Assembly (NCBI GenBank): GCA_012976225.1
Contig: JAAVVG010000002.1
Span: 744,001 to 808,000, forward strand
Direction of reading: 5' to 3'
DNA: 64,000 bases
Origin: Golubevia sp. BC0850
Lineage: Eukaryota > Basidiomycota > Exobasidiomycetes > Golubeviales > Golubeviaceae
In this document: positions 44,322 to 58,109 of the stretch, piece after piece
Layout: each line of letters begins with the position of its first letter
How positions within the stretch are numbered: position 1 is the first letter of the stretch
The notes under the pieces: model-generated
What the model saw: only the letters and a program-made list of their open reading frames with translations
What the model was told of the DNA's origin: nothing
Databases searched by the model: none
Position numbers and translations under genes: made by a program

Positions 44322-46922
44322 ATGGGAGTCACCTCCTCTCGACCTTTAACCTCTTCAGCAGACTACTTTCTCTATCAAGCAGCTCAATTCATAGATGATT
44401 TAGCCAGAACCCTTCAAAGATTACTCTCCAACTTCTTCTCTTTACTCTTCTCTTCGACTGCAAGGAATCATCTCTTTGGTACACAAACTCCAGTTTGCAA
44501 TGATACTGGAGTCTGCATCAAACCAACTCCGAGGTACGAAGAGGAAAAGGAGAAGAAGAGAAGAGCAGCTATGAGAATGAAGAGAGCTGAAGCTGCTGCT
44601 CAAGGTTTAGATCCTAGATTACTTGCTTTGAGTGGAGCTGGTTTGAAGAGAACTAGTACAAATGCAACTACTACTTCAACTAGCTCTAAGCAGCCTGCAA
44701 ACATCAAGACCCAATTGTTGGAGAAGGTAGAACTGGAAAGAGGCAAGTTTATGGAAAGGGTGGAAGTTGGGAAGGAGAAGTTGGTGAATAAAGTCGAAGA
44801 AGAAAAGGGGAAATTGTTGAAGAAAGTAGAGGAGGAGAGAGAGAAGGCAAATGTTGGAGTTGGTGGTAGATGGAAAGCTCTGTTGAATGATCTCTCATCC
44901 ATGGACAACCTCAACGGGAAAGAGAAGGAGCAAGACAAGAAGATCAAAGGAGCTGAGAAACCTCTCTGGATAATGGGAAACATCAAACCGGCAACTACTG
45001 AGGAGAGTGAGGTCGGAGTGAACGTCGTTAAACATTTCAATCCAGTGCCAAGTTCAATAGCTGCTCTTGCCACAGCCAACGTTGGATTAACTCCACCTTC
45101 CAAAGAATCGGAAAGCAAGAATCTAACGGCTTCTTCCGCTGGGAATCAACTTCTATCAAAGCCAGTCGCTCCAGTCAGAAAGAGCAGCAAGAAGATCAAG
45201 AGAGAAGCAGCTGCCCCAACCGAACAAGCATCTACCACCGCCGCTCTTCAATCTGACCAGGCTGGACAGAAGGCAAAAGATGTCAAGCATTCCCCGGATG
45301 ATCAAGTGGAGAAGAAAGAAGTCGAAAAGAAAGAGAAATCGGAGAAGACCAAACCAGCCGTCGAAGTCAAAGTCACAGAACCTTCCAAATTCTTCTCTCC
45401 TCCAACTCTCAAGTCCGAACCTCAACCTCAGTCCTCTTCAAATGAAATTGTATCCAAAGAAAGCTCGCATGCACCCAATTCCTTTGTCCTCCAACGCTCC
45501 TCCAGTACCAAGCAGAAGAGCCAAAGTCAACATCAAACCCAACCTCTTCAACTATCTACCGGGATTGGCGGATCGACTCCTTCTCATCTCACTCACTCTC
45601 GAAAGGGAAGCGCTCAAGATTCCGTCACTTTTCAAGTCATTGCTTCCTCCTCCTCCGGAAGTGTCGCGCTGAATGAAGAATCAGGAAAGCAGAAGAGTGA
45701 TGGCTTACCAAGTGAAGTCATCCGAACTAGGAAGTCTTCGAGGACCAGGAAAATAAGCTCCCCGAACGTAGAGAAGGTCACGGAAGAGAACAAGGAGGGA
45801 GAAGAAGGAAAGGGAATGGAACTTAAGAAACACGAGAAAAAGCAAGTCGAAGCTCATCCAAAACCTCAAAAGGGAATCCCAGCATCAACTTCTCAATCTC
45901 CAGTCCTTCGTCGACCCATCGCAATCCGAGTCTCTACTTCGACTTCAGACAGCAACACTCCGAATTCAGTTGCCAAGCCAACTCCTATCATCCCATTCTT
46001 GGTCGATGTTGAACCGAAGACTGGTCAGAGGATCCAACTACCAGTCGAGCTGATCGAAAGAGACACTGCTCCTTCTCCATCCAATGGAATCAGAAACAGT
46101 TTGGACTCGTCGAGAGGTGGCATCGGATTCACTGCTGTGACTCCACCTCCCAGAACCAACGGAACCACCTCACCCTCTGCTTCTTCAACTAGATCGGTCC
46201 CTACAAGTCCAATCGTCATGAATCTTCTGAACAAAGCCAAAGGTGCTTTCAACGATGTGGTTTCAGGAAGCAATTCAACTTCAAACGTAGTTGGAGCCAA
46301 CGGAAACTTCTCACATCCTGCAAGAGCTTGGTCTCCAGCCATTTCAACTCATTCAGTAGCCTCTTCAACTTCTTCCCGACCTTCAAGTCCAATGGTCAAG
46401 AACTTCGATAACGTAGCTGTCTTAGCTGATAAGGCTTGTATGAACAGGTGGGAGTCTAGCTCTAAGGAGAGAAAGAAGTGGAAGGACGAAGTCAACAAGA
46501 TGGCTCTTCATCGTTGTCAGCAAGGTTCCAGTAGTCAGAATCTCATCGGTTCTCCAAACACAATTGGCATCGCAAACGGAATCTCTAGTGGTAATCTCAA
46601 AAGCAAAAGAAGAGTTTCAGCAAACGGAGTGGTAATTGGTAGATCGAATTCTACCGCTTCTAATAGGATGGGTCATAGAAGAACTGGTTCTGCTGGGACA
46701 AACAACGTTAACAATATGTCTTTCCCAGCTTCACCTCCTTCAAATAAGCTCAACTTAGCTTCTCCTGCTTCTCCTCCTCAAAGGCGATCCAATGTTCCTG
46801 TTGGAATTGGTAGAGTCGAAGAAGGTGCAAAGATCAATCCGAACACTCTTTCTGGAAATAATCCAGGTCTTCAAAGAAGGATGAGTGGAAAGAACAGGGA
46901 AAGGAATGTTGCTAGGACTTAA
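44322..46922 (+). CDS. Large disordered Ser-rich protein with N-myristoylation motif
   Basis: One exon of 866 residues. MGVTSS fits the N-myristoylation consensus (Gly2, Ser6) and precedes an amphipathic or hydrophobic segment (ARTLQRLLSNFFSLLFSS), so membrane attachment is likely. Then come a short Cys/Pro motif (PVCNDTGVCIKPTPRYEEEK), a basic helix, four 11-residue charged repeats (around 44716-44850) and some 600 disordered Ser/Pro/Lys-rich residues. A conserved-looking block near the end reads DKACMNRWESSSKERKKW. I do not recognise a family. The start codon lies in a clean A/C-rich leader (CTTTCAATGGG). Confidence 0.75.
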   Translation: MGVTSSRPLTSSADYFLYQAAQFIDDLARTLQRLLSNFFSLLFSSTARNHLFGTQTPVCNDTGVCIKPTPRYEEEKEKKRRAAMRMKRAEAAAQGLDPRLLALSGAGLKRTSTNATTTSTSSKQPANIKTQLLEKVELERGKFMERVEVGKEKLVNKVEEEKGKLLKKVEEEREKANVGVGGRWKALLNDLSSMDNLNGKEKEQDKKIKGAEKPLWIMGNIKPATTEESEVGVNVVKHFNPVPSSIAALATANVGLTPPSKESESKNLTASSAGNQLLSKPVAPVRKSSKKIKREAAAPTEQASTTAALQSDQAGQKAKDVKHSPDDQVEKKEVEKKEKSEKTKPAVEVKVTEPSKFFSPPTLKSEPQPQSSSNEIVSKESSHAPNSFVLQRSSSTKQKSQSQHQTQPLQLSTGIGGSTPSHLTHSRKGSAQDSVTFQVIASSSSGSVALNEESGKQKSDGLPSEVIRTRKSSRTRKISSPNVEKVTEENKEGEEGKGMELKKHEKKQVEAHPKPQKGIPASTSQSPVLRRPIAIRVSTSTSDSNTPNSVAKPTPIIPFLVDVEPKTGQRIQLPVELIERDTAPSPSNGIRNSLDSSRGGIGFTAVTPPPRTNGTTSPSASSTRSVPTSPIVMNLLNKAKGAFNDVVSGSNSTSNVVGANGNFSHPARAWSPAISTHSVASSTSSRPSSPMVKNFDNVAVLADKACMNRWESSSKERKKWKDEVNKMALHRCQQGSSSQNLIGSPNTIGIANGISSGNLKSKRRVSANGVVIGRSNSTASNRMGHRRTGSAGTNNVNNMSFPASPPSNKLNLASPASPPQRRSNVPVGIGRVEEGAKINPNTLSGNNPGLQRRMSGKNRERNVART

Positions 46923-47496
46923 GACTTTCCCCCAAATTGATTGCCCTCTCCACCTTTCATCTTCTCTTTTCTTCTTTGACTCATACCCTCGATATACCCA
47001 CATAATCCTTATCTTTGTAATTCCCTTATACCTTATTGGATTCTTGCCCCCTTTGCTTCTTTAATTGCCCTTTTTCCCTACCCCCCCTCTCTCTCTCCCT
47101 CCTTCCTCTCTTCTTTTGTCCCCATTTCTTTCCCCTTTTATCTGTTTCGCTTCGTTCCTTTTTCTTTCAACTTCTTAGTCTCATTTTTGCGCCTTATTTC
47201 TCTTCTGTTGAACATCTCAACATCATGTACTCTTCCTTTGCTTTCTTTCTCTCATCCTTCGCCCCCTTTTCCCCCTTACTCCTTTCTTACTACTTTACTT
47301 TCTTGAATTCTTGTCCTCCTGTCCTTGATTCCTCGAAATTTCCACACAAAGGTTGGTTACCACCGAACCACGTGGCGTCTCTTTTGTTTTCGATTGAAAA
47401 TCCCGATTTCTCTTTCTCTCCTTCCCGTTTTTCCGTTTCCCCTCTTCCCTGATTTCCATTTCTCCCCGCGAAAAAATCCAGAGAGACTCAGAAATT
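46923..47496. other. T/C-rich spacer
   Basis: Long pyrimidine-rich stretch, 3' flank of one gene and promoter of the next on the same strand. The large plus-strand open frame here is a composition artefact (Ser/Phe/Leu/Pro only). Confidence 0.6.
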
Positions 47497-49142
47497 ATGA
47501 TGCTACTAGTTGCTCCAAGATCCAAGGTCCTTCTTTCCACGATTCCTGTCTCAAGATCCTTCTCATCCTCAATCTCTCGACTTCGTCCATCTACTTCAAG
47601 TTTCTCTCATCTCAAAGTCAACTCAAACAGATTACACGATTCTCTTCATCATACCTGCCAATGGGGAGCTCTGCCAGATTTACCCGTTTCCGACCCTCAG
47701 AAGGAAAGCATCTCCGGAATGCGAAGATTAGCCTTGGATGACAATGATAAGAAAGTTCGAGATTGGTTCGTTAAAGAAACTCAAGATCTAGGATGCAAAG
47801 TTGAAGTAGATCAAATGGGGAACATCTTCGCAACACTTCCAGGGAAGCAGGAAGGTTTGCCGGTGGCGTTAGGATCACACCTAGACACCCAGCCTATGGG
47901 AGGCAGATTTGATGGTATATTAGGCATTCATTCTGCAATTGAGGTATTCAGGGTCATCAAAGAAAACTACAAGCCGAACTATCCGTTAACGATAGTCAAT
48001 TGGACGAACGAGGAAGGAGCTAGATTTCCAGCCTCTGTTCTGTCGTCTGGAGTCTGGGCTGGAAAGATCGGATTAGAAGAAGCTTGGAGAATGAAAGAAA
48101 TCGAATCTCTATCCAGTTCAAGTTCAGGAGAATTAAGGACCGTGAAGGAAGAGCTTTCTACAATCGGTTATCTCGGGACGATCCCTTGCAGTTGGAAAGC
48201 AAATCCTCTGAAAGCTCATTTCGAGTTACACATTGAACAAGGACCTGTTTTGGAGAGAAGTGAGAAAAAGATTGGAGTAGTCAAAGGTGGACAGGCGTAT
48301 AATTGGTTTGAGTTGACTTTGAGAGGTAGAGAAAGTCACACTGGAACTACGCCCTTAGAGTCGAGAAGCGATCCTTTATTGGCAGCTGCTGAGATAATGG
48401 GTGAGTCAAATCAACAATTTACAACGCTGTACTGTTTTGTGACGGTGAGATCTCGTTTCAGGTCGTGCAGGGATTCTATGATCCCGCCATCTGATCTTTC
48501 CTTTCCCACCTCTCTTTCCTCCCCCATCAAAGTCCAATCTCGAAGAATCGGTCACAAACACTCTGGACGCATCTCTACAGGCGTCCTTTCCTTAACTCCA
48601 GGATCGATCAACACCATCCCTGGAGAGGTGAACATGACTCTAGATCTTCGACATTCTTCGGATGAAGTCTTAAGCAAGATGACTCAAGAACTCAAGAGCC
48701 AAGTACAAGAGATTTGTTCTTCAACCGAGTTGAATTTCAAACCAATAGAAAGTGAATGGAGAACCATCACCCAAACTTCGGCTGTCAAATTCGACAAGAG
48801 CTGCGTAGATTGTGTTAGAGAATCTGCAAATGAAATTTTGGGAGAAGATGGTTGGGAAGAGATGGTTTCTGGAGCTGGTCATGATAGGTGAGTTGATTCA
48901 ATTCAAAGCCGGATTTTTCAGCTGATGTTGGCTTTGTGAATCTCTCTCGCTCACCTTCCCGCCTTCTCTTTCGTCTCAGCTTTGCAACCTCGACGAGGTG
49001 TCCAACTTCGATGATCTTCGTTCCTTCTAAAGACGGGATCTCTCACAATCCAGTGGAGTTCACTTCCAAAGAGGACTGTGCTATTGGGGCTCAGGTCCTT
49101 CTTGGTGCTGTGTTGCGCTTCGATGCAAACAGAGTCGATTAG
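47497..49142 (+). CDS. M20-family N-carbamoyl amidohydrolase / beta-ureidopropionase-like
   Basis: The N-terminus ([20 protein letters not shown]) is basic and Ser-rich, compatible with mitochondrial import. The dinuclear-metal enzyme core is complete: [18 protein letters not shown] (His and Asp ligands), [13 protein letters not shown] (Glu), [13 protein letters not shown] (His), the dimerisation part [20 protein letters not shown] and SGAGHDS (His), whose last residue comes from the final exon. Introns lie at about 48400-48531 ([13 protein letters not shown] junction) and after 48889. The family hydrolyses N-carbamoyl amino acids or beta-ureidopropionate, as in pyrimidine breakdown (yeast PYD3-type) or hydantoin use. 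The substrate cannot be read from sequence. Without the first splice the frame stays open, so intron retention is possible. Confidence 0.85.
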
Positions 49143-49436
49143 CAATGTCATTTATACCCTCACCACATCGGAGAGGCAAAGTCAATTCAAATACAAGTTT
49201 CGTCAAATTACTGGTCTTTTGAATGCTTTCTCTTGACGATCTACTTGAGAATCTTTCGATCCTGGAACTGCTAAAGAGGGTTGGCGAAAGTCTCCCCTCG
49301 GGCAGTCCTTTGGTTTCCGCTTCACAATCAGATGATTGAACTGGGAAGTTTGATACATTTTGAGTGGTAACTAGTGGAGAATGACGAGACGAAAACAAAT
49401 ACAAAAGATCGACGTACTCTCTGCCCTTGAAAGCCT
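49143..49436. other. Convergent spacer
   Basis: Lies between the stop codons of the amidohydrolase and the zinc-finger gene. No gene supported. Confidence 0.55.
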
Positions 49437-52400
49437 TCAGAATTCTCTCCTTCCCCCTACGTCAGTATCCTTCAACAGTTTACGAAGCACTCCCGCTGCC
49501 TCCGTGCCAAGCTCCCACCTCGAAGGAGCGAGCTCTTTCTCGACCATCTCTAGAACGCCTAAGAATTGGTAGAAAGAGCGAAGGCCAAGAAGAAACAGAG
49601 TCAGCCAACCTCCAAGGATTGAAATTAAGAAGGGTGCGATCAAAAGATTAGTTCAGAGTCTCTGGCTACTCTGACTCACCCTTAGTATGAGTCTTTACAG
49701 AGTCATCGACCGAGATCAGATCTTCTGGAGTTCGAGTGCACATCGCTTCTAGATAAGCAGTTCCAGCCGGATTTTTTGTAGAGTTCGAGGGTTCCGGACT
49801 GTTTCTTGCAGAATTGTTGGCTGTTGAAGGTCTAGTGGAATCGAAGTCTCCTAGGCCTGTGTTTGGATTGGTGTTGCGGGGAGTTAAAAAGGCTTGTCCG
49901 TAAGCCCAGCAGATGAGAGCACCTGTTGAAGAAAAGAGCGGAAGAGAAAGGAAGGAAGAACACAGAATAAGAAAGAGATTCCGACAAGCAGATCCGATTG
50001 ATAAGCACATCCGATTCGCTTCGGTACTAACATAAGTATTGACACCATCTGTGATGTAGAAGATCATCCACATCTCTCGAGATCTCGACTCTTGCATTCC
50101 CATTTGCACCAGCGTTGAGATGAGATTGAGAGCTTCCAGAAGGAATGACGGTCGATCTTGAAGCTACAGGACTACTACCAGCAGCATTTCCACTCCTATC
50201 TTCATGAAGCGAAGCATTAAGAAATTTGCAAGCATACCAAACAGCAGTTCTACCATCCGGAGTTTTCGCCCAAGCTCTAACTGCATTTTTGGAAGCCTTG
50301 AAAGCTTCTTTCCCAATGAATCTTCCCAAAACCGAAGGTAAACCTGCGAAGACTTGTAAATCCAGAATTTCAACAAAGAGGGTGATTTGAGCAGCAGTAT
50401 GAAGAGAAGAGCTAGCTCTAAAAATCATTTGAGCACTATCACTTGAGTTGTTAAAAGCATTAGCATCTAATCTGGTTTTCCAAGTAGAGAAAGCACTGCT
50501 TAATTTGTCCCTCCAACCGGAAAGAGTACTATCTCCAGTTGAACCTTCTCTTTCCGTTCCTAGCAAAATGTTTCCTTTCCATTTCATATCGTAGGAGATG
50601 CTCATTAAACCATGGATGATTAGAGTTCTTGAGAAAGGATCAAGTGAATAGGTACTTGATTTTCCAGCTGGTGAAAGACTGAATTTGAGAGTAGGAATGA
50701 AGTGATTGGGACTCTTGTAGTCTTTCCTCTTTCTGAATTTAGTCCATTCCGATGCTGAAGGTTTGTTGAATTCTTCTTCACTTGCTGGTAGCTGTAGCTG
50801 GATTTGGAAGGCTGAAAGAGTGGGAACATGTCTGCGGAATGTGCAGGAAGAGTGAGATAAGAAGAGAGATGAGTTAGTGATCAGAAACTGAGGCAAGAGG
50901 TCCTGGATCTTGCTTCACACTCACCTGAAGATCGCAGCATGTTGGGCATCCAAGATGAAAGCGAAAAAAGCGATTCTTTTCTTCTCTTCTTCTCTTGCCC
51001 AAGCTCTCCACTGAGTTTCAGTTCCATCATCAGGAGGCAATGGAACAGGAGAATGAACGAAAACAGCATTTCTTCTACCTAGAGCTATGATAAAAGAGTG
51101 AAAGAGATGAGCTACTTCATGAAGAGGACGAGTAGACATCAATTTCCCAAAAGCTTCGGTTAGAAGCATAGCTTGAAGTAGAGGTAAAGTAGCTCTTGCA
51201 GGTCTGAAATCATCTAAAGAGACGAAAGCTCCCCATAATTTCCTTCCGATTCGAACTGCAAGTGAATGAGCTGATGAATCTGCATAGTGCATTCCAACCA
51301 CTATGATGGCACTTAGAAGCATTGGATCTGCTGCTCTGCAGTCGAAAGTCGGTTGATGAATTAGAGGATAGAGACAATTGAAGGTTCGGAAGAAAAGATA
51401 GATGTAGCATCGAAGAGCTGATGGAACGAAAAGTCCTGAGGTTGGAAGTTCTTGAACGGAAGACAGGAAGTTGAGTAATCGAGAATGAGTCGCCGCATCG
51501 ACTTGGAAAGCAGGATCATTTGGAATTTCCTGTAGAAGATGAAAATATGGTTTGGAGACTAGTCAGTAGCTGAGTAGAGAACAAACATTTCGAGCTACAC
51601 TCACTTCCTGAAGGCCAGCAAAGAAAGCCAATCCATCCAAAGCATTTGACATGTCCGGAAATTCCTCTTTTATAGCAATTCCAGATCCTCCAGGTGTAGT
51701 CTCTTGCTGTTGAGGTTCGAACGGATTGAAAGAGCCAGCTCCTCCTCGTTGACCAGCTGCACTAGTACTAGAACTAGCAGCAGGAGACGTCATATCAGCG
51801 ATAGCAGAATCGAAATTGAAACCTGGCATCATCCAAGCAGCCTGACCACCTTGAGTTTGAGAAGAAGAAGACATTCCATCAGCGTCATCGAAGAGCCACC
51901 TATATTCTGCTGATTGATCTACAGGCGGAGGAGCGAAAGGATTTGATTCTTGACCTGTAGATAGAGATCCTAAGAAGAATGGAGTTTGACCTAAAGAAGA
52001 GAAAGGATCTAAACCGTTTGAAGTAGAAGGTTGAGAGTCATGTAGAATCGATGGTGTAAGAGAATTTCCTGACCAATTTGATTGTTGAGGATAAAAAGCT
52101 CCAGTTACATTTGAGGTTGAAGTTGAGGGAGAATATGGAATTGAAGTAGAACCGGAAGGAGTGGGAGCTGAGAAGTGGGAATGTTCTGTTTCTGTTGGAT
52201 CGACGAAACCAATTCGAAGCGGACCAGAAGGAGGATACTGATCACCATTAGAAGGTGATGTTTGAGATTGAGAAGTTGTGAGAAACAGATCGTCTAATGA
52301 TCCAGGTGGAGGCATTGAAGAGGTTTCTACAGCTTTTTGTTTCCCTTTATCAGAACTTTCTGCTTCCTGTTCTGAAGTCTTTGAAATTTTGGCCTTCTTG

Positions 52401-53185
52401 CGAGGACTACTCTTGCATTTCTGAGGTGATTTGTCTTGATTTCCTAGTTCTTGATCTCGTCTTTCTTCTTCATCACTTCCTTCCGCTCTTTTATTAGAGC
52501 TCCACCTTCCTAATTTGTTTTCCGATCCCTTGGCTAGATGCCTTGATTCATGCCTTATTAGCAGATCGTTTCTCACGAACCTGAAGAGCATCGACAGAGG
52601 AGAGAGGTCAGGAAAAGACAAAGAGGTGAAGAGGCATGAGCGATGGTGCTCATTTCCTCTCTTCCGCCTGAAAAAGGAGACTCACGTCTTTTCGCAGTAA
52701 GAGCATTGAAGTGTTTTTGGAGCGTTGTGATTCAGTTTATGCCTCTGAAGATGATCTACTCTGGAATACGACTGGGGATGGAGAATGAGAATGAAATGAG
52801 TTTTGAGAGGGTGGGGGGTCAGAGCTTGAGATAGAGAATGAAGGAGTGAAGAGATGGAAGATCTAACTTTGAGCAGCCGAAGGACGAAGGAATTCAATCA
52901 AGAGTGGAATAATCATTACTTTGGTCGGTCATGAGATCAATCTAGACGTCGTCTTACAGGCCAACTGCCAAAAGAGAAAAGAGTGGGGGAGATCTCATTT
53001 CTGGGGAAAGGATTGACCAGACTCCCCACTTGAAGATCCTTCTATCCCAGTTGCTTCAAAGTTCCCTTTCAATTTACTGGATCGACCAAACTCACCTTTT
53101 GGCAACCTGGATGATCGCAAGGATGTCTTTCTCCTTGAGCTTGAGCTGCAGTTGCATCTGCCGACGACTTCTTCTGTCTAGCCAT
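49437..53185 (-). CDS. C2H2 zinc-finger / Fungal_trans transcription factor
   Basis: The ATG at 53185 opens MARQKKSSADATAAQAQGER. Two fingers follow, each split by introns: CDHPGCQKSYSRVDHLQRHK (then LNH) and CSYCEKTFVRNDLLIRHESR (then H). A Ser/Pro-rich low-complexity region of about 300 residues comes next, then a Fungal_trans-type helical domain (LRCYIYLFFRTFNCLYPLIH; PMLLSAIIVVGMHYAD; RPLHEVAHLFHSFIIALGRR). The C-terminus includes ALICWAYGQAFL and, after the last intron, FYQFLGVLEMVEKELAPSRW. This C2H2 plus Fungal_trans architecture is fungus-specific and usually controls carbon or lipid metabolism genes; the target is unknown. Internal exon borders after 50030 are approximate. Confidence 0.85.
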
Positions 53186-53363
53186 CAGCTCCCTTCCTTC
53201 CCTTCGGTTGAGCTAGATTTTCTTTTAAACGTCAAGCAGTCTAACACTCTGCAGCTTGTATTCCTTTATAAATTGAGTATCGAGGTTGAGTGATGTCGTT
53301 TGAATGAAGAAGAAGTCAAGAGCAACACAATCGGGCAACTCTTCCCTACCAAACCACTCAAAG

Positions 53364-55423
<2,060 letters not shown>

Positions 55424-56035
55424 AAGGTGTGCAGCATAGCGTCAATTGTCCGAGCAAAAAAATTTATGTATCTCAACATCTCCTCTCAATCCAGAAGTTC
55501 TCAAAACTGAAATTCAATCTAGCACCCGGGAGTTACAGCTCAGATTTGCTCTGAAGCTGCCATTGATCCATCCGAATCTGTCAGAGCATCACCAAACCAA
55601 TTTCTCGTCTCTCCGGAAGCACTCTCCCAAAGAATCTTTCTCGTAAAGCTTTCGGGAAAAGTCTTTTCAAGCGACCTTCTCATTCTTTGTCAGCTTTGCT
55701 TGAAGAATGACCCATTTCACCTTGTCCTACCCTACCCCGGTCCGTCTCTCTATCGTCTGAGCTTCCTTCGCTGCAATCTTCCTTCCAATTGGAGAAGTAC
55801 ATTATTAATGCTCGATTAGAAAACACTGAAAAACCGGACTTGAGTTGATATTCCATCAAAGCATCCCATTGCCCGCCACGTTGCCGGGTAGAGAAGAGCC
55901 TATCATAGGGCATAAGATCCGGTCTTGAAAGTACAACTTCTGCGTCCTCAAAACTTCCGAAAAGAACTGCATTTATCCTGATTTAACAAGAAGTCACCTT
56001 TTCAACTCAGAACCAATTCAGAAGATCAATCCAAA
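55424..56035. other. Spacer between COQ5 and thiolase
   Basis: No gene supported; includes the promoter of the thiolase gene. Confidence 0.5.
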
Positions 56036-58109
56036 ATGGCTTATGGTAAGTTTCTTTCTTCCCGCAACTTCCAGAGCTCCATCTCCATGAATGATCTAGC
56101 ACTGATCTGTTCCCTCATCTCCTCCATCTTCTCTCGGAATCTGTTCAATAGTTGTCGGTGTCGGAATGACCAAATTCGATAAGCCTAGAGGGGAAAGAGA
56201 CTACCCAGAGTTGGGTCTTGAGGCTGCTGTAAAAGCTCTCACTGATGGTGGACTTACTTATGATCAAGTCGAGACTGCTGCTGTCGGATACGTCTGTGAG
56301 TAGCAGTTCTTAGAGACGGAGCAGCCCAGAAGTTCAACTCATTTCGAAGAAGGAGAGGTAGCGGGAGGCGAGGACAAGGAGGCTCATTCGGTAATCTCAT
56401 CTCCGTTCTGATAGATGGAGACTCCACCTGTGGACAGAGAGCTCTTTACCTTCTAGGTATGACTGGAATTCCAATCATCAATGTGAACAACAACTGCGTG
56501 AGTAATTTAAGCTATACCGTCAACTAGAGAGAGAGGCACTGACCTTCCTTTCCTTCCCAGTCCACCGGCTCCTCAGCCTTCGCTCTCGCTGTCAACTCTG
56601 TTCTAGCTGGTCAAGCTGAATGTGCTATGGCTCTAGGATTTGAAAAGATGGCTCCTGGATCATTGGGAAGCGCCTGGAACGACAGAGTCAGTCCTACCGA
56701 AGGAACCAACTCTTTGCTAGCTCAGATCGAAGAAGAGAAGGCTTATCCAGAAAAGGACTTTGGACCAGGAGCTCCTCGTATCTTCGCTGCCGCTGGACTA
56801 GAGTATTGCGAAAAGTATGGAGCTACTCAAGAGCACATCGCTTCCATCTCGGCCAAAAATCACACCCACAGCGACAAAAATCCGTACGCTCAGTTCCGTG
56901 CGCCTGCTACGACCGCCCAGGTCATGGGAGGCAGAAAAATTACACGAAACACAACCCTCCTTCAATGTAGTCCCACTTCTGACGGAGGAGCTGCAGCCAT
57001 CGTCTGCTCTGAAGCCTTCGTGAAGAAGCACAACCTACAGAACAGAGCTATCGAGGTCGCCGGAATGGGAATCGCTACCGACTCTCCAATGCTTTACGAC
57101 GCCAAATCTAGGATAGAACTTGCTGGTTCAGACATGACTAGAAGAGCTTCCAAAGCTGCTTACAAGCAAGCCGGTTTGTATCTCAAGAAGCGTGGAGAGA
57201 AAAAAATCAGCGTCACTGACTCCCCTTCCCTCCCCCTTCCCTTTCTTAGGTATTTCCCCTTCTGATATCCAAGTATTAGAATTACATGATTGTTTTGCAG
57301 TGGGTGCAAATTGTTTTAAGGGACTAGAGAGGATAAGAGAGATGGAACTTGGATAGATTCCCTTCGCTAACCTAAGCCACCCCTTCTGCGTCTTCCTTTG
57401 ACCTCTCTAGGCTAACGAGCTGATCACCTATGACGCTCTAGGACTCTGTGCTCCAGGAGAAGCTCACAAAATGGTCGAAAGGGGAGACAACACTTATGGA
57501 GGTGAGTTCAAGATTCAATATCAGATCCTAGGGGAGGACAACTACCTCCCTGCCACCCTCACTCACACTCACCTCTTCTTCCCCTCTCTTCTTCTTTGGA
57601 CTTCAATTTGTGCAGGAAAACACGTTGTCAACCCATCTGGAGGTGTAAGTGTCAGGTTCATCTCTAATCCCCAGACTTCTCAAATCTGATCTTTTCCCTT
57701 CCTCTTATAATCTCACCTAGCTTGAATCCAAAGGACATCCACTAGGAGCGACTGGCCTTGGAATGATCTTCTACATGGCTTTACAACTCAGAAATCAAGC
57801 TGGAGCTCTTCAAGTACCAAACGTCAAATACGCTATGACCCATAACCTCGGACTAGGAGGAAGCGCTTTCGTTTCGGTTCTCAAGAGAGCGGACTTCTAC
57901 GAGCAAGGCGATGATCCTTACAAGCGCTTTGGATACAACATCGCCGATGAATGTAGACGTATCACTGGTGAGTTGAAGTCACCTATTGTCGAGACGTTTC
58001 CGGGAGGATTCTGACTTTTCTCTCTCCACCTCCTCTCTTACCATCAGAGGACGACCTCAACAAGGTCAAGTCAAAAGCCTTCTCAGACTATCTACCAGCT
58101 AAGCTTTAG
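56036..58109 (+). CDS. Peroxisomal SCP2-type 3-ketoacyl-CoA thiolase
   Basis: The first coding exon is ten bases (56036-56045); the second continues [20 protein letters not shown]. Thiolase landmarks: [17 protein letters not shown] with the nucleophilic Cys, [18 protein letters not shown], the substrate loop [16 protein letters not shown] with its His, and [16 protein letters not shown]. There are about ten short exons. The C-terminus reads SDYLPAKL, a PTS1 peroxisomal signal identical to that of the hydratases at 1-2360. The protein corresponds to the thiolase half of sterol carrier protein X, without the SCP2 lipid-transfer domain. It cleaves 3-ketoacyl-CoA, including branched-chain substrates, in the last step of peroxisomal beta-oxidation. 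Confidence 0.9.

Noticed and set aside
47036-47452. 138-residue plus-strand open frame rich in Phe, Ser and Leu
   Set aside because: Artefact of the T/C-rich promoter of the amidohydrolase gene.
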